A stretch of 64,000 bases of DNA from Paracidovorax avenae ATCC 19860. GTDB taxonomy: Bacteria > Pseudomonadota > Gammaproteobacteria > Burkholderiales > Burkholderiaceae_C. The position numbers were made by a program, and so were the translations under genes. The stretch is from contig NC_015138.1 in the NCBI RefSeq assembly GCF_000176855.2, forward strand, positions 5,146,001 through 5,210,000. Direction: 5' to 3'. Each line of letters starts with the position of its first letter. Within the stretch, counting starts at the first letter, position 1. This document shows, one piece after another, positions 1 through 8,403 of the stretch. Below the pieces are notes generated by a model that did not search any database, was not told the origin of the DNA, and was given only the letters and a program-made list of their open reading frames with translations.

Positions 1-825
1 GTTGATCTTGCGCACGCCGTACTTGATGGCTTCCTGGATTTCCTTCACGGGCACGCCGTAGGTTTCCTTCATCTTGCCGCCGTACTGGTTGATGATGGCC
101 AGCAGTTCCTGCGGCACGGAGGACGAACCGTGCATCACCAGGTGGGTGTTGGGGATGCGGGCGTGGATTTCCTTGACGCGGCTGATGGCCAGGATGTCGC
201 CCGTGGGCGGGCGGCTGAACTTGTAGGCGCCGTGGCTGGTGCCGATGGCGATGGCCAGCGCGTCGAGCTGGGTGGCCTTCACGAACTGGGCGGCCTCTTC
301 GGGATCGGTCAGCATCTGGCTGTGGTCCAGCTTGCCCTCGGCGCCGATGCCGTCTTCCTCGCCGGCATCGCCGGTTTCCAGGTTGCCCAGGCAGCCCAGT
401 TCGCCTTCCACCGTCGCGCCGACCTTGTGGGCCATGGCCACGACCTTCTGCGTGACATCGACGTTGTAGTCGAACGAGGACGGCGTCTTGCCGTCGGACA
501 TCAGGGAGCCGTCCATCATCACCGAGCCGAAGCCCAGGCCCAGCGCGCCCTGGCATACCTCGGGGCTGGTGCCGTGGTCCTGGTGCATCACCAGGGGAAT
601 GTGGGGGTACATCTCGGCGGCAGCCTGGATGAGGTGCTTGATGAAGGGCTCGCCGGCATATTTGCGGGCCCCGGCGCTGGCCTGGAGGATCACCGGGGCA
701 CCGACCTCGTCGGCCGCCGACATCACCGCCTGCACCTGCTCCAGGTTGTTGACGTTGAAGGCGGGGATGCCGTAGAGGTTTTCAGCGGCATGGTCGAGCA
801 TTTCGCGCATCGAGACGAGTGGCAT
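1..825 (-). CDS. fba: Class II fructose-1,6-bisphosphate aldolase (3' end beyond window)
   Basis: Reversible cleavage of fructose-1,6-bisphosphate to DHAP and glyceraldehyde-3-phosphate; cytosolic glycolysis/gluconeogenesis. The frame is open for 275 codons from ATG 825 to the window edge. It starts [19 protein letters not shown] and carries class II zinc-site signatures: [11 protein letters not shown] (His ligand and catalytic Asp near residues 80-85) and an acidic [18 protein letters not shown] stretch. The family is about 350 residues, so roughly 80 C-terminal residues are missing. It shares the window with pyk, tkt and gap. The strand and start are secure; no promoter could be assigned in 826-942. 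Confidence 0.95.
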   Translation of the reverse strand, partial: MPLVSMREMLDHAAENLYGIPAFNVNNLEQVQAVMSAADEVGAPVILQASAGARKYAGEPFIKHLIQAAAEMYPHIPLVMHQDHGTSPEVCQGALGLGFGSVMMDGSLMSDGKTPSSFDYNVDVTQKVVAMAHKVGATVEGELGCLGNLETGDAGEEDGIGAEGKLDHSQMLTDPEEAAQFVKATQLDALAIAIGTSHGAYKFSRPPTGDILAISRVKEIHARIPNTHLVMHGSSSVPQELLAIINQYGGKMKETYGVPVKEIQEAIKYGVRKIN

Positions 826-942
826 GGGGTGGTTCCATTCAAGGGTGGGGATGGAGCGCCCGGACCGTGTGCAGGACACGGGCGGGGCCGGAGCATTGTC
901 GGTGGCGCCCGGCGGCGGTAACCGCTTCGTAACCGGCACATT

Positions 943-2340
943 TTAGCCGGGGGTCCCAGTCCCCGGGGCCGTCCGCAGTTCCACCCGGTAACACGTGGTG
1001 AAAGGCGCGGGCGCAGGCTCCTCGCCGAAACGCCCTCCATGCGCCTCGGCCACCCGGACGATGATTTCGTGCCCGAGGTGCAGGCTGTCCACCGGCGCCC
1101 GCACGGCCGGCCCCTCCGGCCCGCCCGGCAGCGCGCGCCGGCCGTCGTCGCACACCTGCAGCCACGCTCCGCCCCCCACCGCGGAGCCGGCCTGGATCTC
1201 CACCCGCGTCCCGGCGGGCGTATGGCGCAGCGCGTTCTCCACGAGGTTGCGCACCGCCATCTCCAGCAAGACGGCATTGCCGCGCACCGCCACGGGGCCG
1301 TCCGCGGCCACGCCCAGGGCGGATCCGTGCTGCCAGGCCGCCTGGGCGTAATCCGCGGCCACGCTGCGCGCCAGCTCCGCCAGATCGACCTCGGCCTCCA
1401 GCTCATGCAGCCGGGTGCGGCTGGCCCGCGCCAGGGCGAGCAGCTGGTTGAGCACATGGCCGGCGCGCAGCGCGTCCTGGCCGATGCGGGCCAGCGCCTC
1501 GGCCTGGGCCGGGCCTTCCAGGCCGCCATCCAGCGCACGGGCCTGCAGTACGATGGACGACAGGGGCGTGCGCAACTCGTGCGCCACTTCGTTGGCCAGG
1601 CGGCGCTCCCGAACGAGCGCGGCCTGCTGCCGGTCGAGCAGCGTGTTGATGGAGGCCACTACGGATTCGAATTCGCGCAGCGTGCCCCCGGTGGGCAGGC
1701 GCCCGGCGCCGGCCACGTCCAGCGCCGCCACCTCCTCCGACAGGGTGTAGAGCGGCCGCAGGCCGCGCCGCACCGCGAAACCCAGCACGAGCATCACCAC
1801 CGGCAGCAGCCACAGGCCGGGCTGCACCATCTGCGCGGCGATGTCTTCGGCGAGATCGTCGCGCTCTTCCAGGTCGAGCAGCACGGCCACCTTGCGCGAG
1901 CGCGTGCCGTCCCACTGGGAGAAACTGCGCCACGGCGTGGATTGCTTGCCCAGGTGCAGGGTGGCGAACCCTTCGGGGACGTCGAAAGGCGGCAGCGGGG
2001 CGTCGCCGCTGTGCGAGAGCAGGTGGCCGGACGCGTCCCACTGCACCACATTGAGCGACTGCTGGTAGTCGTGCGCCCGCAGCCACGGCGTCGGTGCGCG
2101 CCGCGTGGCCTCTTCGGGGGTGACCGTCTCGCCGGGCCGCAGGTTGAGCAGCAGGGCCGCCACGCTGGCCAGGTGGCCGTCGGTCAGTTCGTCGGCTTCC
2201 TCGATGCCCGTGAGATAGGCCATGCCGACGAAGGTGGCCCACACCACCAGGAGCACGCCCAGCGTCCAGAGCAGCAGGCGCCGGGTGAGCGAGGGAATAT
2301 GGGCGGAAGCCAGTGTCGAGGCAGCCATGGATGCCGTCAC
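943..2340 (-). CDS. Sensor histidine kinase with degenerate ATP-binding domain
   Basis: Inner-membrane sensor kinase, 465 aa from a GTG start that overlaps the regulator's stop by 4 nt (GTGA), so the pair is translationally coupled; ATG 2328 is an alternative. Two membrane segments (about 22-42 and 174-190) enclose a periplasmic sensor. A dimerisation/phosphoacceptor helix follows with EVAHELRTPL, phosphoacceptor His254. The N box (RNLVENALRH, 364-373) is intact. The glycine boxes are not: DDGRR at 398-402 replaces the usual DxGxG, and SLHLGHE near 419-425 replaces GxGLGL. Domain order is QseC/PmrB-like. The PmrA-like box upstream of the neighbouring phosphatases suggests an envelope-modification role (inference). 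Confidence 0.88.
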   Translation of the reverse strand: MTASMAASTLASAHIPSLTRRLLLWTLGVLLVVWATFVGMAYLTGIEEADELTDGHLASVAALLLNLRPGETVTPEEATRRAPTPWLRAHDYQQSLNVVQWDASGHLLSHSGDAPLPPFDVPEGFATLHLGKQSTPWRSFSQWDGTRSRKVAVLLDLEERDDLAEDIAAQMVQPGLWLLPVVMLVLGFAVRRGLRPLYTLSEEVAALDVAGAGRLPTGGTLREFESVVASINTLLDRQQAALVRERRLANEVAHELRTPLSSIVLQARALDGGLEGPAQAEALARIGQDALRAGHVLNQLLALARASRTRLHELEAEVDLAELARSVAADYAQAAWQHGSALGVAADGPVAVRGNAVLLEMAVRNLVENALRHTPAGTRVEIQAGSAVGGGAWLQVCDDGRRALPGGPEGPAVRAPVDSLHLGHEIIVRVAEAHGGRFGEEPAPAPFTTCYRVELRTAPGTGTPG

Positions 2341-3035
2341 TCCCAGGGTACGAAATAGCCGACGCCGCGCATGGTCTGGATGCGCTCGCTGCCGAGCTTC
2401 TTGCGCAGGTGGTGGATGTGGACCTCGATGGCATTGCTTTCCACTCCGCTCTGCCAGTTGTAGAGGCGCTCCTCGATCTGCTGGCGCGACAGCACGCGCC
2501 CGCGGGCATCGAGCAGCACGAGCAGCACGGAGAACTCGCGGGGCGACATCTCCACCAGCTGGCCGGCGCGCCGCACGGTGCGTGCCGCCGGATCCAGTTC
2601 GATGTCGTGCACGCGGATCACCGGGGAGGCCCGGCCGGCAGCGCGGCGCAGCAGGGCCCGCAGGCGGGCCTCCAGTTCATCCACGTCGAAGGGCTTGGCG
2701 AGGTAGTCGTCCGCGCCCTGGTCCAGGCCCGCGATGCGCTGGTGGACCTGGTCGCGTGCCGTGAGGATCAGCACCGGTGTGGCCGGATCCGGCAACCGCA
2801 GCGGCTGGGCACCCGGCGGCGCCTCGGGGGCGCCGCGCAGGCGGGTGAGCAACTCCCCTCCATCGCCGTCGGGCAGCCCGAGGTCCAGCAGCACGGCATC
2901 GAACCGCTCGGACCGCAGCGCACTCCAGGCCGCGGCCACGCTGCTGCAGATGTCCACGGCATAGCCCCGCTGCTGCAGATTGTTCCGCAGGCCGGCGGCG
3001 ATGCCGGCATCGTCTTCGACTACGAGGATTCTCAT
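2337..3035 (-). CDS. OmpR/PhoB-family response regulator (PmrA/QseB-like)
   Basis: DNA-binding response regulator of 232 aa, partner of the kinase directly downstream. The receiver has the acidic pair EDD at 7-9, phosphoacceptor Asp51 (LLDLGLPDGDG) and Lys114 in GADDYLAKPF. A proline-rich insertion of about a dozen residues (GAPEAPPGAQPLRLPDPA) sits between the phosphorylation site and the LTARD strand, longer than usual. The C-terminal winged helix ends with the typical VEVHIHHLRKKL-like recognition helix and GVGYFVP. It is divergent from the two PAP2 genes, with a tandem HTTAAK-like repeat in the shared intergenic region that is its likely operator. Confidence 0.93.
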   Translation of the reverse strand: MRILVVEDDAGIAAGLRNNLQQRGYAVDICSSVAAAWSALRSERFDAVLLDLGLPDGDGGELLTRLRGAPEAPPGAQPLRLPDPATPVLILTARDQVHQRIAGLDQGADDYLAKPFDVDELEARLRALLRRAAGRASPVIRVHDIELDPAARTVRRAGQLVEMSPREFSVLLVLLDARGRVLSRQQIEERLYNWQSGVESNAIEVHIHHLRKKLGSERIQTMRGVGYFVPWE

Positions 3036-3086
3036 GCCGCCATTGTGGCCCCCCCGGGACGCCGCGGCCGACCGGGGCGCGGGGTT

Positions 3087-3103
3087 ATTAAGACGGCGTT
3101 AAT
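3087..3103 (+). promoter_or_regulatory. PmrA-type tandem operator (ATTAAG-N5-GTTAAT)
   Basis: Two TTAA hexamers in direct repeat, ATTAAG and GTTAAT, separated by exactly 5 nt, so the repeats are 11 bp apart. This fits the known PmrA/QseB half-site arrangement (HTTAAK-N5-HTTAAK) with one mismatch. It lies 25 nt before the first PAP2 start and 52 nt from the regulator start. It is a strong candidate binding site for the adjacent OmpR-type regulator, controlling both directions. Confidence 0.6.
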
Positions 3104-3127
3104 CGGCGCCCCCTAACGTCGCGGCCC

Positions 3128-3910
3128 ATGCATCCAACGACTTCCGCCGATTCCCTTCCGGCCCTGGCCCCGCGGACCGGCTCCGCCCCGGTCCGGTTCG
3201 CGGCCTCGCCTTTCTTCTGGACATTGGCCAGCCTGTGCCTGCTGGCCGCCTGGGACGCCACGCCGTTCGACATGGCGCTGGCGCATGTCTTCGGCAATGC
3301 CGGAGGGTTTCCCCTGCGCGACGACTGGGTCTTCGTCTCGGTGATGCACGAGGGCGCGCGGCGCGCAGGCTGGGTGATCATGGTGCTGCTGGCCGCGACG
3401 GTGTGGTGGCCCGTGGGCTGGCTGCGCCGGGTGCCCACCGCTGGCCGGCTGCAGATGGCGGTCAGCGCGCTGCTCGCCCTGGCCGTGATCTCCGTGTTCA
3501 AGCGGGCCAGCGCCACCAGTTGCCCCTGGGACCTGGCCGAGTTCGGCGGCGTGGCGCGGTACGTGTCGCACTGGTCGCACGGCCTCTTCGACGGGGGCAG
3601 CGGCCATTGCTTCCCCGCCGGTCATGCCGCGGCCGGCTTTGCCTTCCTGGGCGGCCATTTCGTGCTGCGCCGCCACCTGCCGCGCGCCGCGCGGTGGTGG
3701 CTGGCCGCATCGCTCGCCGCGGGCTTCGTGCTGGGTTTCGCTCAGCAGGCGCGGGGCGCGCACTTCATGAGCCACACCCTGTGGACCGGCTGGCTCTGCT
3801 GGACCACGGGATGGGCCTGCGACCTGGCCATGGCAGCGCTGCGCCGCTTCCATCCGCAGCCCGACAGCCTCCTGCCCACGGAAAGCAATGCTCCCCATGC
3901 CAGCCCTTGA
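3128..3910 (+). CDS. PAP2-family membrane phosphatase
   Basis: Integral membrane phosphatase of the PAP2 superfamily, 260 aa with about six hydrophobic segments. The three-part active-site signature is readable: KRASATSCPWD (phosphate-binding Lys, near 125), HCFPAGHAAAGF (catalytic His, near 165) and the terminal RGAHFMSHTLWT motif. These motifs face the periplasm in the family; substrates include lipid A phosphates and undecaprenyl pyrophosphate. The gene sits just after the PmrA-like box, divergent from the two-component system, and overlaps the next PAP2 gene by 23 nt. A lipid A or lipid-carrier dephosphorylation role under that system is my inference. Confidence 0.85.
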   Translation: MHPTTSADSLPALAPRTGSAPVRFAASPFFWTLASLCLLAAWDATPFDMALAHVFGNAGGFPLRDDWVFVSVMHEGARRAGWVIMVLLAATVWWPVGWLRRVPTAGRLQMAVSALLALAVISVFKRASATSCPWDLAEFGGVARYVSHWSHGLFDGGSGHCFPAGHAAAGFAFLGGHFVLRRHLPRAARWWLAASLAAGFVLGFAQQARGAHFMSHTLWTGWLCWTTGWACDLAMAALRRFHPQPDSLLPTESNAPHASP

Positions 3911-4487
3911 CCTTCCCCTGTTCCTCGCGCTGAATGCGACCGCCGCGACGCCGCAGGCCATCATCGCCACGGCCCGCTGGCTGTCGCAGGACCTGCCGGT
4001 GTTCGCTGGACTGATGCTGCTGCTCGAACTCGCGCGGGGGCTGCCTTCCACGCGGCGGGCCGTCGTCATGGCACTGCTGTCGATGCTGATCGCCTGGTGC
4101 ACGGTGCGCGTTTTCCGGTCCCTGGTGCCGATTCCCCGCCCGGCAGAACTGGGGCTGGGCATGCAGTGGATCGAACAAGGCGCGCGCCCAGGTTTTCCCA
4201 GCATGCATGCGGCGGCGGCGTTCGCCCTGGCGCGCGGACTGATGACGGGCCTGGGCCGGGGAACTCCCGCCGCCTGGCGGTGGCTGGCCTACGGCCTGGC
4301 CGCCGCGGTGGCCTGGAGCCGCGTCTGCCTGGGCGTGCACATGCCCTCGGACGTGGTCGCTGGCGCCCTGGCGGGCCTTGCCAGCGCATGGCTGGCCCGC
4401 CAGGTGCTGCGGACCTGGATCAGCCGGCGCGGCAGATCTTCAGCATATTGGTTCCGCCGGGTGCGCCCATCGGCTCTCCGCAGGTGA
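3888..4487 (+). CDS. PAP2-family undecaprenyl-diphosphatase-like protein
   Basis: Membrane phosphatase of 199 aa resembling the BcrC/YbjG type that recycles undecaprenyl pyrophosphate. Motifs: FRSLVPIPRP (near 80-89), GFPSMHAAAAF (catalytic His near 106) and SRVCLGVHMPSD (near 144-155), the complete KxxxxxxRP / PSGH / SRxxxxxHxxxD set with conservative changes. ATG 3888 overlaps the previous gene; ATG 3897 is also possible. The last 22 codons run antisense through the 3' end of pyk (68-nt overlap), giving an arginine-rich tail that is not part of the enzyme fold. Co-transcription with the preceding PAP2 gene is likely. Confidence 0.85.
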   Translation: MLPMPALDLPLFLALNATAATPQAIIATARWLSQDLPVFAGLMLLLELARGLPSTRRAVVMALLSMLIAWCTVRVFRSLVPIPRPAELGLGMQWIEQGARPGFPSMHAAAAFALARGLMTGLGRGTPAAWRWLAYGLAAAVAWSRVCLGVHMPSDVVAGALAGLASAWLARQVLRTWISRRGRSSAYWFRRVRPSALRR

Positions 4488-5856
4488 TCACGTAGAGGTC
4501 GCCCTGCTGCACGATGTTGCGGCTCTTGAGGTGGCTCTCGGCCTGCTCCAGCGCCGTGTCGCGGTCCACGCTGGTATCCATGAGCAGGGGCCGCACGTTG
4601 CGGTACATGGCCATCTTGCGCTGCGTGGCGACCTTGGGCGTGAGCGCGTAGATCGGGATGTGGATGCGGTGGCGGCTCATCCAGAGCGCCGTGGAACCGC
4701 TGTCCGTCAGGGCCACGAGGGCCTTGGCGCCCAGGTGGTGGGCGGTGAAGAGCGCCCCCATGGCAATGGACTGGTCGATGCGGCCCAGCGTCTGCCCCGT
4801 GAAATCCGAATCGCGCTCGGGGTCTTCGGCAGCCTCGGCAGCGGCACAGATCTTGGCCATTTCCTCGACCGTCTCCAGCGGATAGCGGCCAGCGGCCGTC
4901 TCGGCGCTGAGCATCACGGCGTCGGTGCCGTCGAGCACCGCGTTGGCCACATCGCTCACCTCGGCGCGCGTGGGCACCGGGTTGGTGATCATGCTCTCCA
5001 TCATCTGCGTGGCGGTGATGACGACCTTATCCATGTCGCGCGCCATGCGGATCATCTTCTTCTGCAGCGCGGGCACGGCGGCATTGCCCACCTCCACGGC
5101 CAGGTCGCCGCGAGCCACCATGATGCCGTCGGACACGCGCAGGATCTCCTCCAGCCGCGGAACGGCCTCGGCGCGCTCGATCTTCGCGATCAGGCCCGGC
5201 TTGTGGCGGAACTCGGCGGCGGCCACGTTGCAGAGCTGGCGCGCCATTTCCATGTCGGTGGCGTTCTTGGGAAAGCTGACGGCCACGTAGTCGGCCTGGA
5301 AGCTCATGGCGGTCTTGATGTCCTCCATGTCCTTGGCGGTGAGTGCCGGCGCCGTGAGGCCCCCGCCCTGCTTGTTGATGCCCTTGTTGTTCGACAGCTC
5401 GCCGCCCACGCGCACGGTGGTGTGGACCTGTTCGCCGCGCACCGCGTTCACGTTCAGCACGATGAGCCCGTCGTTGAGCAACAGGATGTCGCCGGGCTTC
5501 ACGTCGCGCGGCAACTCCTTGTAGTCCAGGCCCACGCCGGCCCCGTCGCCCAGCTCGGTGCGCGAAGCATCGAGCACGAACGGCGCGCCGGGCTCCAGCC
5601 ACACCTTGCCCTCGGCGAACTTGCCCACGCGGATCTTGGGGCCCTGCAGGTCCGCCATGATCGCCACCTCGCGGCCCGCGCGCTGGGCCGCGGCGCGCAC
5701 CTTCTCGGCGCGGTCGATGTGATCCTGCGCCGTGCCGTGGCTGAAGTTGAGCCGCACCACGTTCACGCCCATGGCGATCATGCGCTCCAGCAGGACCGGA
5801 TCGCTCGACGCGGGCCCCAGGGTGGCGACGATCTTGGTGGCTCGGCGGATGCGCAT
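4420..5856 (-). CDS. pyk: Pyruvate kinase
   Basis: Converts phosphoenolpyruvate and ADP to pyruvate and ATP, the last step of glycolysis. The 478 aa match the family. The start is ATG 5856 (MRIRRATKIVATLGPASS), preceded by AGGAG; the frame is open further upstream but lacks family similarity there. Recognisable elements are VNVVRLNFSHG near the N terminus, MVARGDLAVEVG in the barrel, the MITATQMMESM-type loop (VVITATQMMESMITNPVPTRAEVSDVANAVLDG read across it) and the C-terminal regulatory domain ending GGTNMLKICRAG. The last 68 nt overlap the converging PAP2 gene. A paired palindrome lies 35 nt upstream of the start. Confidence 0.97.
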   Translation of the reverse strand: MRIRRATKIVATLGPASSDPVLLERMIAMGVNVVRLNFSHGTAQDHIDRAEKVRAAAQRAGREVAIMADLQGPKIRVGKFAEGKVWLEPGAPFVLDASRTELGDGAGVGLDYKELPRDVKPGDILLLNDGLIVLNVNAVRGEQVHTTVRVGGELSNNKGINKQGGGLTAPALTAKDMEDIKTAMSFQADYVAVSFPKNATDMEMARQLCNVAAAEFRHKPGLIAKIERAEAVPRLEEILRVSDGIMVARGDLAVEVGNAAVPALQKKMIRMARDMDKVVITATQMMESMITNPVPTRAEVSDVANAVLDGTDAVMLSAETAAGRYPLETVEEMAKICAAAEAAEDPERDSDFTGQTLGRIDQSIAMGALFTAHHLGAKALVALTDSGSTALWMSRHRIHIPIYALTPKVATQRKMAMYRNVRPLLMDTSVDRDTALEQAESHLKSRNIVQQGDLYVITCGEPMGAPGGTNMLKICRAG

Positions 5857-5890
5857 GGGGGTAGTCTCCTGTAGGAATGGGCGAACGGAA

Positions 5891-5928
5891 TGTAATCGGG
5901 TTTCAATTTTGCATGAAAACCGGTTACA
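5891..5928. promoter_or_regulatory. Paired palindromic sites upstream of pyk
   Basis: Two 15-nt arms, TGTAATCGGGTTTCA and TGAAAACCGGTTACA, are inverted relative to each other (13 of 15 positions complementary) across 8 nt. Each arm also looks like a LacI/GntR-type operator with a central CGG/CCGG and outer TG..CA. The element begins 35 nt upstream of the pyk start and its distal edge overlaps the stop codon of the upstream kinase gene. It is probably a transcription-factor site for pyk; a transcript hairpin is the alternative. Confidence 0.4.
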
Positions 5929-7480
5929 GCGCTTCGAGGGAGACCCCGGGGGCCGGGCCGTTGCCCGCGCCGGATGCCGTCCGGGGCAGGACGAGGCGCG
6001 CGTCCAGGCCACCTTCGGGCCGGTTGGCCAGCTCCAGCCGCCCGCCATGGGCGCGCGCCACCATGTCGGCGATCGACAGGCCGAGGCCGAACCCGCCCGA
6101 CGCCGCATTGCGCGACCCCTCTGCGCGGTAGAACGGCTCCAGCACGTGCGGCAGGTGCGCGGGGGCTATGCCCGGGCCGCCGTCGCGCACGGTGATGGCC
6201 AGCTCCCGCGCCGTGTCCTCGATCTGCACCTGGACGCTGCCGGCGTAGCGCAAGGCGTTCTCCAGCAGGTTCTGCAGGCAGCGGCGCAGGCTCTGCGCAT
6301 AGCCCGGCAACGGCGCATGCGCCATGCCATGCACCGGGATGGCCTGCCCCGTGGATTCGTGCAAGTCCTGCACCAGGCTGCCCACCAGGGCATCGATGTC
6401 CACGCTCTGGCGCGGGCCTGGGGTGCCGGCGCCGCGCAGCACGTCGAGCGTGGCGGACACCATGCTTTCCATCTCCTGCAGATCGGCGCGGAACTTCGCG
6501 CGCAGCGCGTCGGACTCCAGCATTTCGGTGCGCAGGCGCAGCCGCGTGATCGGCGAGCGCAGATCGTGCGAGACGGCGGCCAGGAAGCGCGTGCGCTCGG
6601 CCACGCCGTCTGCGATGCGCCGCTGCATGGCGTTGAAGGCCTGCGCGGCCTGGCGCACTTCGCGCGGACCGCTGGTGTCGAGCGGCGGGCTTTGCAGGTC
6701 GCGACCCAGCGCGTCGGCCGCGCGGGCCATGCGTGCCAGCGGCCGCATGGCGATGCGCACGGCCACCAGCGCCACGGCCACCACCACCGCGATGCGCAGC
6801 AGGTAGATGCGCAGCACGTAGTCCGCCAGCGCCGAGTAAGGCCGCACGGCGTAGCCCGATTCGCCTTCGCGCGCCCGCACCTGCAGCCACTGGCCGGCGC
6901 CCAGGCCAAGCAACAGGTGCACATGCGCCTCGGGCTCGCGCGCCGTCAGCAGCGCGCCGGTGCCGGTGCCCTGCCCGCCATCGCCGCGCAACTCCACCGA
7001 CAACAGGCGCAGCGGCACCGGCGCGCCGGCCCGCCGGTCCAGCACGTCGGCCACCATCCGGCGCGCGGTGGCGTCGGGGACGGCATCCGGCGGCACCTGA
7101 GCGGCGGCCAGCAGGGCTGCGTCCCCGTCATCGACCAGCGAGATTCCATGGTCCACCGAGGCCAGCGTGCGTACCGCCGCCCCGCGCGCCTCTGGCGGCA
7201 GCGACGCCAGCAGCGTGAACGCGTCGGCCGCGCGCGCTGCCACCACGCGCAACGGCACCTCCAGCAGCTGGCCGCGCCGCATGTCCCACCAGATGGTGCC
7301 GGTGAGCGCCTGGGCGGCCAGCATGCCCGCCACCAGGATCGCGACGATGCGCCCGGTGAGTGTCTGCGGCCAGAGTGCGCGGACCAGGTACTGCCACAGG
7401 CGGCGCAGCCGGCCCGACTGCAGCGGGGCCGGCGGGACGGTCGCGCCGCGATGGTCCGGGCTGCCGGGGTTGCCACTCAT
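5924..7480 (-). CDS. Sensor histidine kinase (OmpR-partner type)
   Basis: Inner-membrane sensor kinase of 518 aa. ATG 7480 overlaps the regulator stop (ATGA), giving the usual regulator-kinase coupling. Order: cytoplasmic N terminus, TM1 (about 44-64), periplasmic sensor (65-220), TM2 (223-245), HAMP, phosphoacceptor helix AAVSHDLRSPITRL with His305, then a complete ATPase domain with N box (QNLLENALRY), DGGPGI and GGFGLGLSIADM glycine boxes and a final AHGGRLEL motif. It resembles EnvZ/RstB-like kinases. The stimulus is unknown; the pair is divergent from an iron-transport operon, which may or may not be a target. Confidence 0.92.
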   Translation of the reverse strand: MSGNPGSPDHRGATVPPAPLQSGRLRRLWQYLVRALWPQTLTGRIVAILVAGMLAAQALTGTIWWDMRRGQLLEVPLRVVAARAADAFTLLASLPPEARGAAVRTLASVDHGISLVDDGDAALLAAAQVPPDAVPDATARRMVADVLDRRAGAPVPLRLLSVELRGDGGQGTGTGALLTAREPEAHVHLLLGLGAGQWLQVRAREGESGYAVRPYSALADYVLRIYLLRIAVVVAVALVAVRIAMRPLARMARAADALGRDLQSPPLDTSGPREVRQAAQAFNAMQRRIADGVAERTRFLAAVSHDLRSPITRLRLRTEMLESDALRAKFRADLQEMESMVSATLDVLRGAGTPGPRQSVDIDALVGSLVQDLHESTGQAIPVHGMAHAPLPGYAQSLRRCLQNLLENALRYAGSVQVQIEDTARELAITVRDGGPGIAPAHLPHVLEPFYRAEGSRNAASGGFGLGLSIADMVARAHGGRLELANRPEGGLDARLVLPRTASGAGNGPAPGVSLEAL

Positions 7481-8223
7481 GGCAGCGGCTGCGCCACCAC
7501 GTCGCAGGCCAGCTGGTAGCCCGCGTTGCGCACGGTGCGGATCAGGCGCGCCTGGCGCGGGTCGTCTTCCAGGTGCTGGCGCAGGCGGCTCACGCACACG
7601 TCCACGGCGCGGTCGAGCGCCGAGCGCTCCTTGCCGAAGGCATGCTCGGCCAAGTAGTCGCGGCTGAGCGTGCGGCGGGGGTTCTGCGCAAGCGCCTGCA
7701 TCACCCGGAAGTCCGACTGCGCCAGCGCCACCACCACGCCGGCAGGCGAGACGAGCTGGCGCTCCCGCGCATCCAGGCACCAGCCGGCAAAGCGCAGCGT
7801 GGCCGCCATTTCGGGCTCGTGCAGGTGCGCGGGCACCTGGCGCGCACGGCGCAGCACCACGTTGATGCGCGCCAGCAACTCGCGCGGATCGAAGGGCTTG
7901 GGCAGGTAGTCGTCGGCGCCCATCTCCAGGCCCAGGATGCGGTCAAGCAGCGCCCCGCGCGCCGTGAGCATGACCACCGGGATGTGCGTGCACTCGCGCA
8001 GCGCGCGGCACAGCGCCAGGCCGTCGGTGCCGGGCAGCATCAGGTCGAGCACCACGAGGTCGGCCGTGTGCCGCGCCAGCCACTGCCACATCGCCTCGCC
8101 GTCGGCCACCGCCGCGGGCCGCAGGCCGGCCGCGCGCAGGTAATCGCACAGCAGCTCGCGGATCTCGGGGTCGTCGTCCACGACAAGGATGCGCGCCCCC
8201 TCGGAGCCCGCCGGCGCGCTCAT
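7477..8223 (-). CDS. OmpR-family response regulator
   Basis: Winged-helix response regulator of 248 aa, partner of the kinase immediately downstream. Receiver: acidic VDDD at 15-18, phosphoacceptor Asp60 (VVLDLMLPGTDG), Thr in MLTARG and Lys109 in GADDYLPKPF. The trans_reg_C domain includes LSRDYLAEHAFG and the recognition helix DRAVDVCVSRLRQHLEDDP, ending TVRNAGYQLA. I chose ATG 8223 (MSAPAGSEGARILVVDDD) because the receiver begins about ten residues later; the frame stays open far upstream but only as the antisense of the iron-transport gene. Confidence 0.92.
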   Translation of the reverse strand: MSAPAGSEGARILVVDDDPEIRELLCDYLRAAGLRPAAVADGEAMWQWLARHTADLVVLDLMLPGTDGLALCRALRECTHIPVVMLTARGALLDRILGLEMGADDYLPKPFDPRELLARINVVLRRARQVPAHLHEPEMAATLRFAGWCLDARERQLVSPAGVVVALAQSDFRVMQALAQNPRRTLSRDYLAEHAFGKERSALDRAVDVCVSRLRQHLEDDPRQARLIRTVRNAGYQLACDVVAQPLP

Positions 8224-8350
8224 GCCGGCCCGCCCCCGGTGAGGATTTGTAATGGAATATGTTGGGCGCCCGCCCTGCAACATGGCATTGCATCCGGGCG
8301 CCGGGCCGGGGCCCGATCGGTCGATTGCCTCACTAGAGTGCACCGTTTTC

Positions 8351-8369
8351 AATAAGAACGATTTGCATT
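8351..8369. promoter_or_regulatory. Fur box upstream of the iron-transport operon
   Basis: Read on the minus strand the site is AATGCAAATCGTTCTTATT, close to the familiar Fur pattern AATGNAAATNATTCTCATT with an inverted GAA/TTC core. A possible promoter, TTGCCT (8325-8330) with 17 nt to TTCAAT (8348-8353), places the box over and just downstream of the -10, the classic repressing position. It lies 35 nt before the substrate-binding protein gene and explains how the operon would respond to iron. Confidence 0.6.
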
Positions 8370-8403
8370 CTAAGCAAGCAGACCGCGCGATGCGGCCCGT
8401 GCC

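Noticed and set aside
918..935. Direct repeat GTAACCG-N4-GTAACCG upstream of fba
   Set aside because: The 11-bp period resembles an OmpR-type site, but the unit is short, GC-rich and has no second occurrence near related genes.
4378..5874. Long open frame on the plus strand, 498 codons
   Set aside because: It is antisense to pyk, whose protein is unmistakable; the translation is His/Gly/Ala/Arg-rich, as expected from a GC-rich shadow frame.
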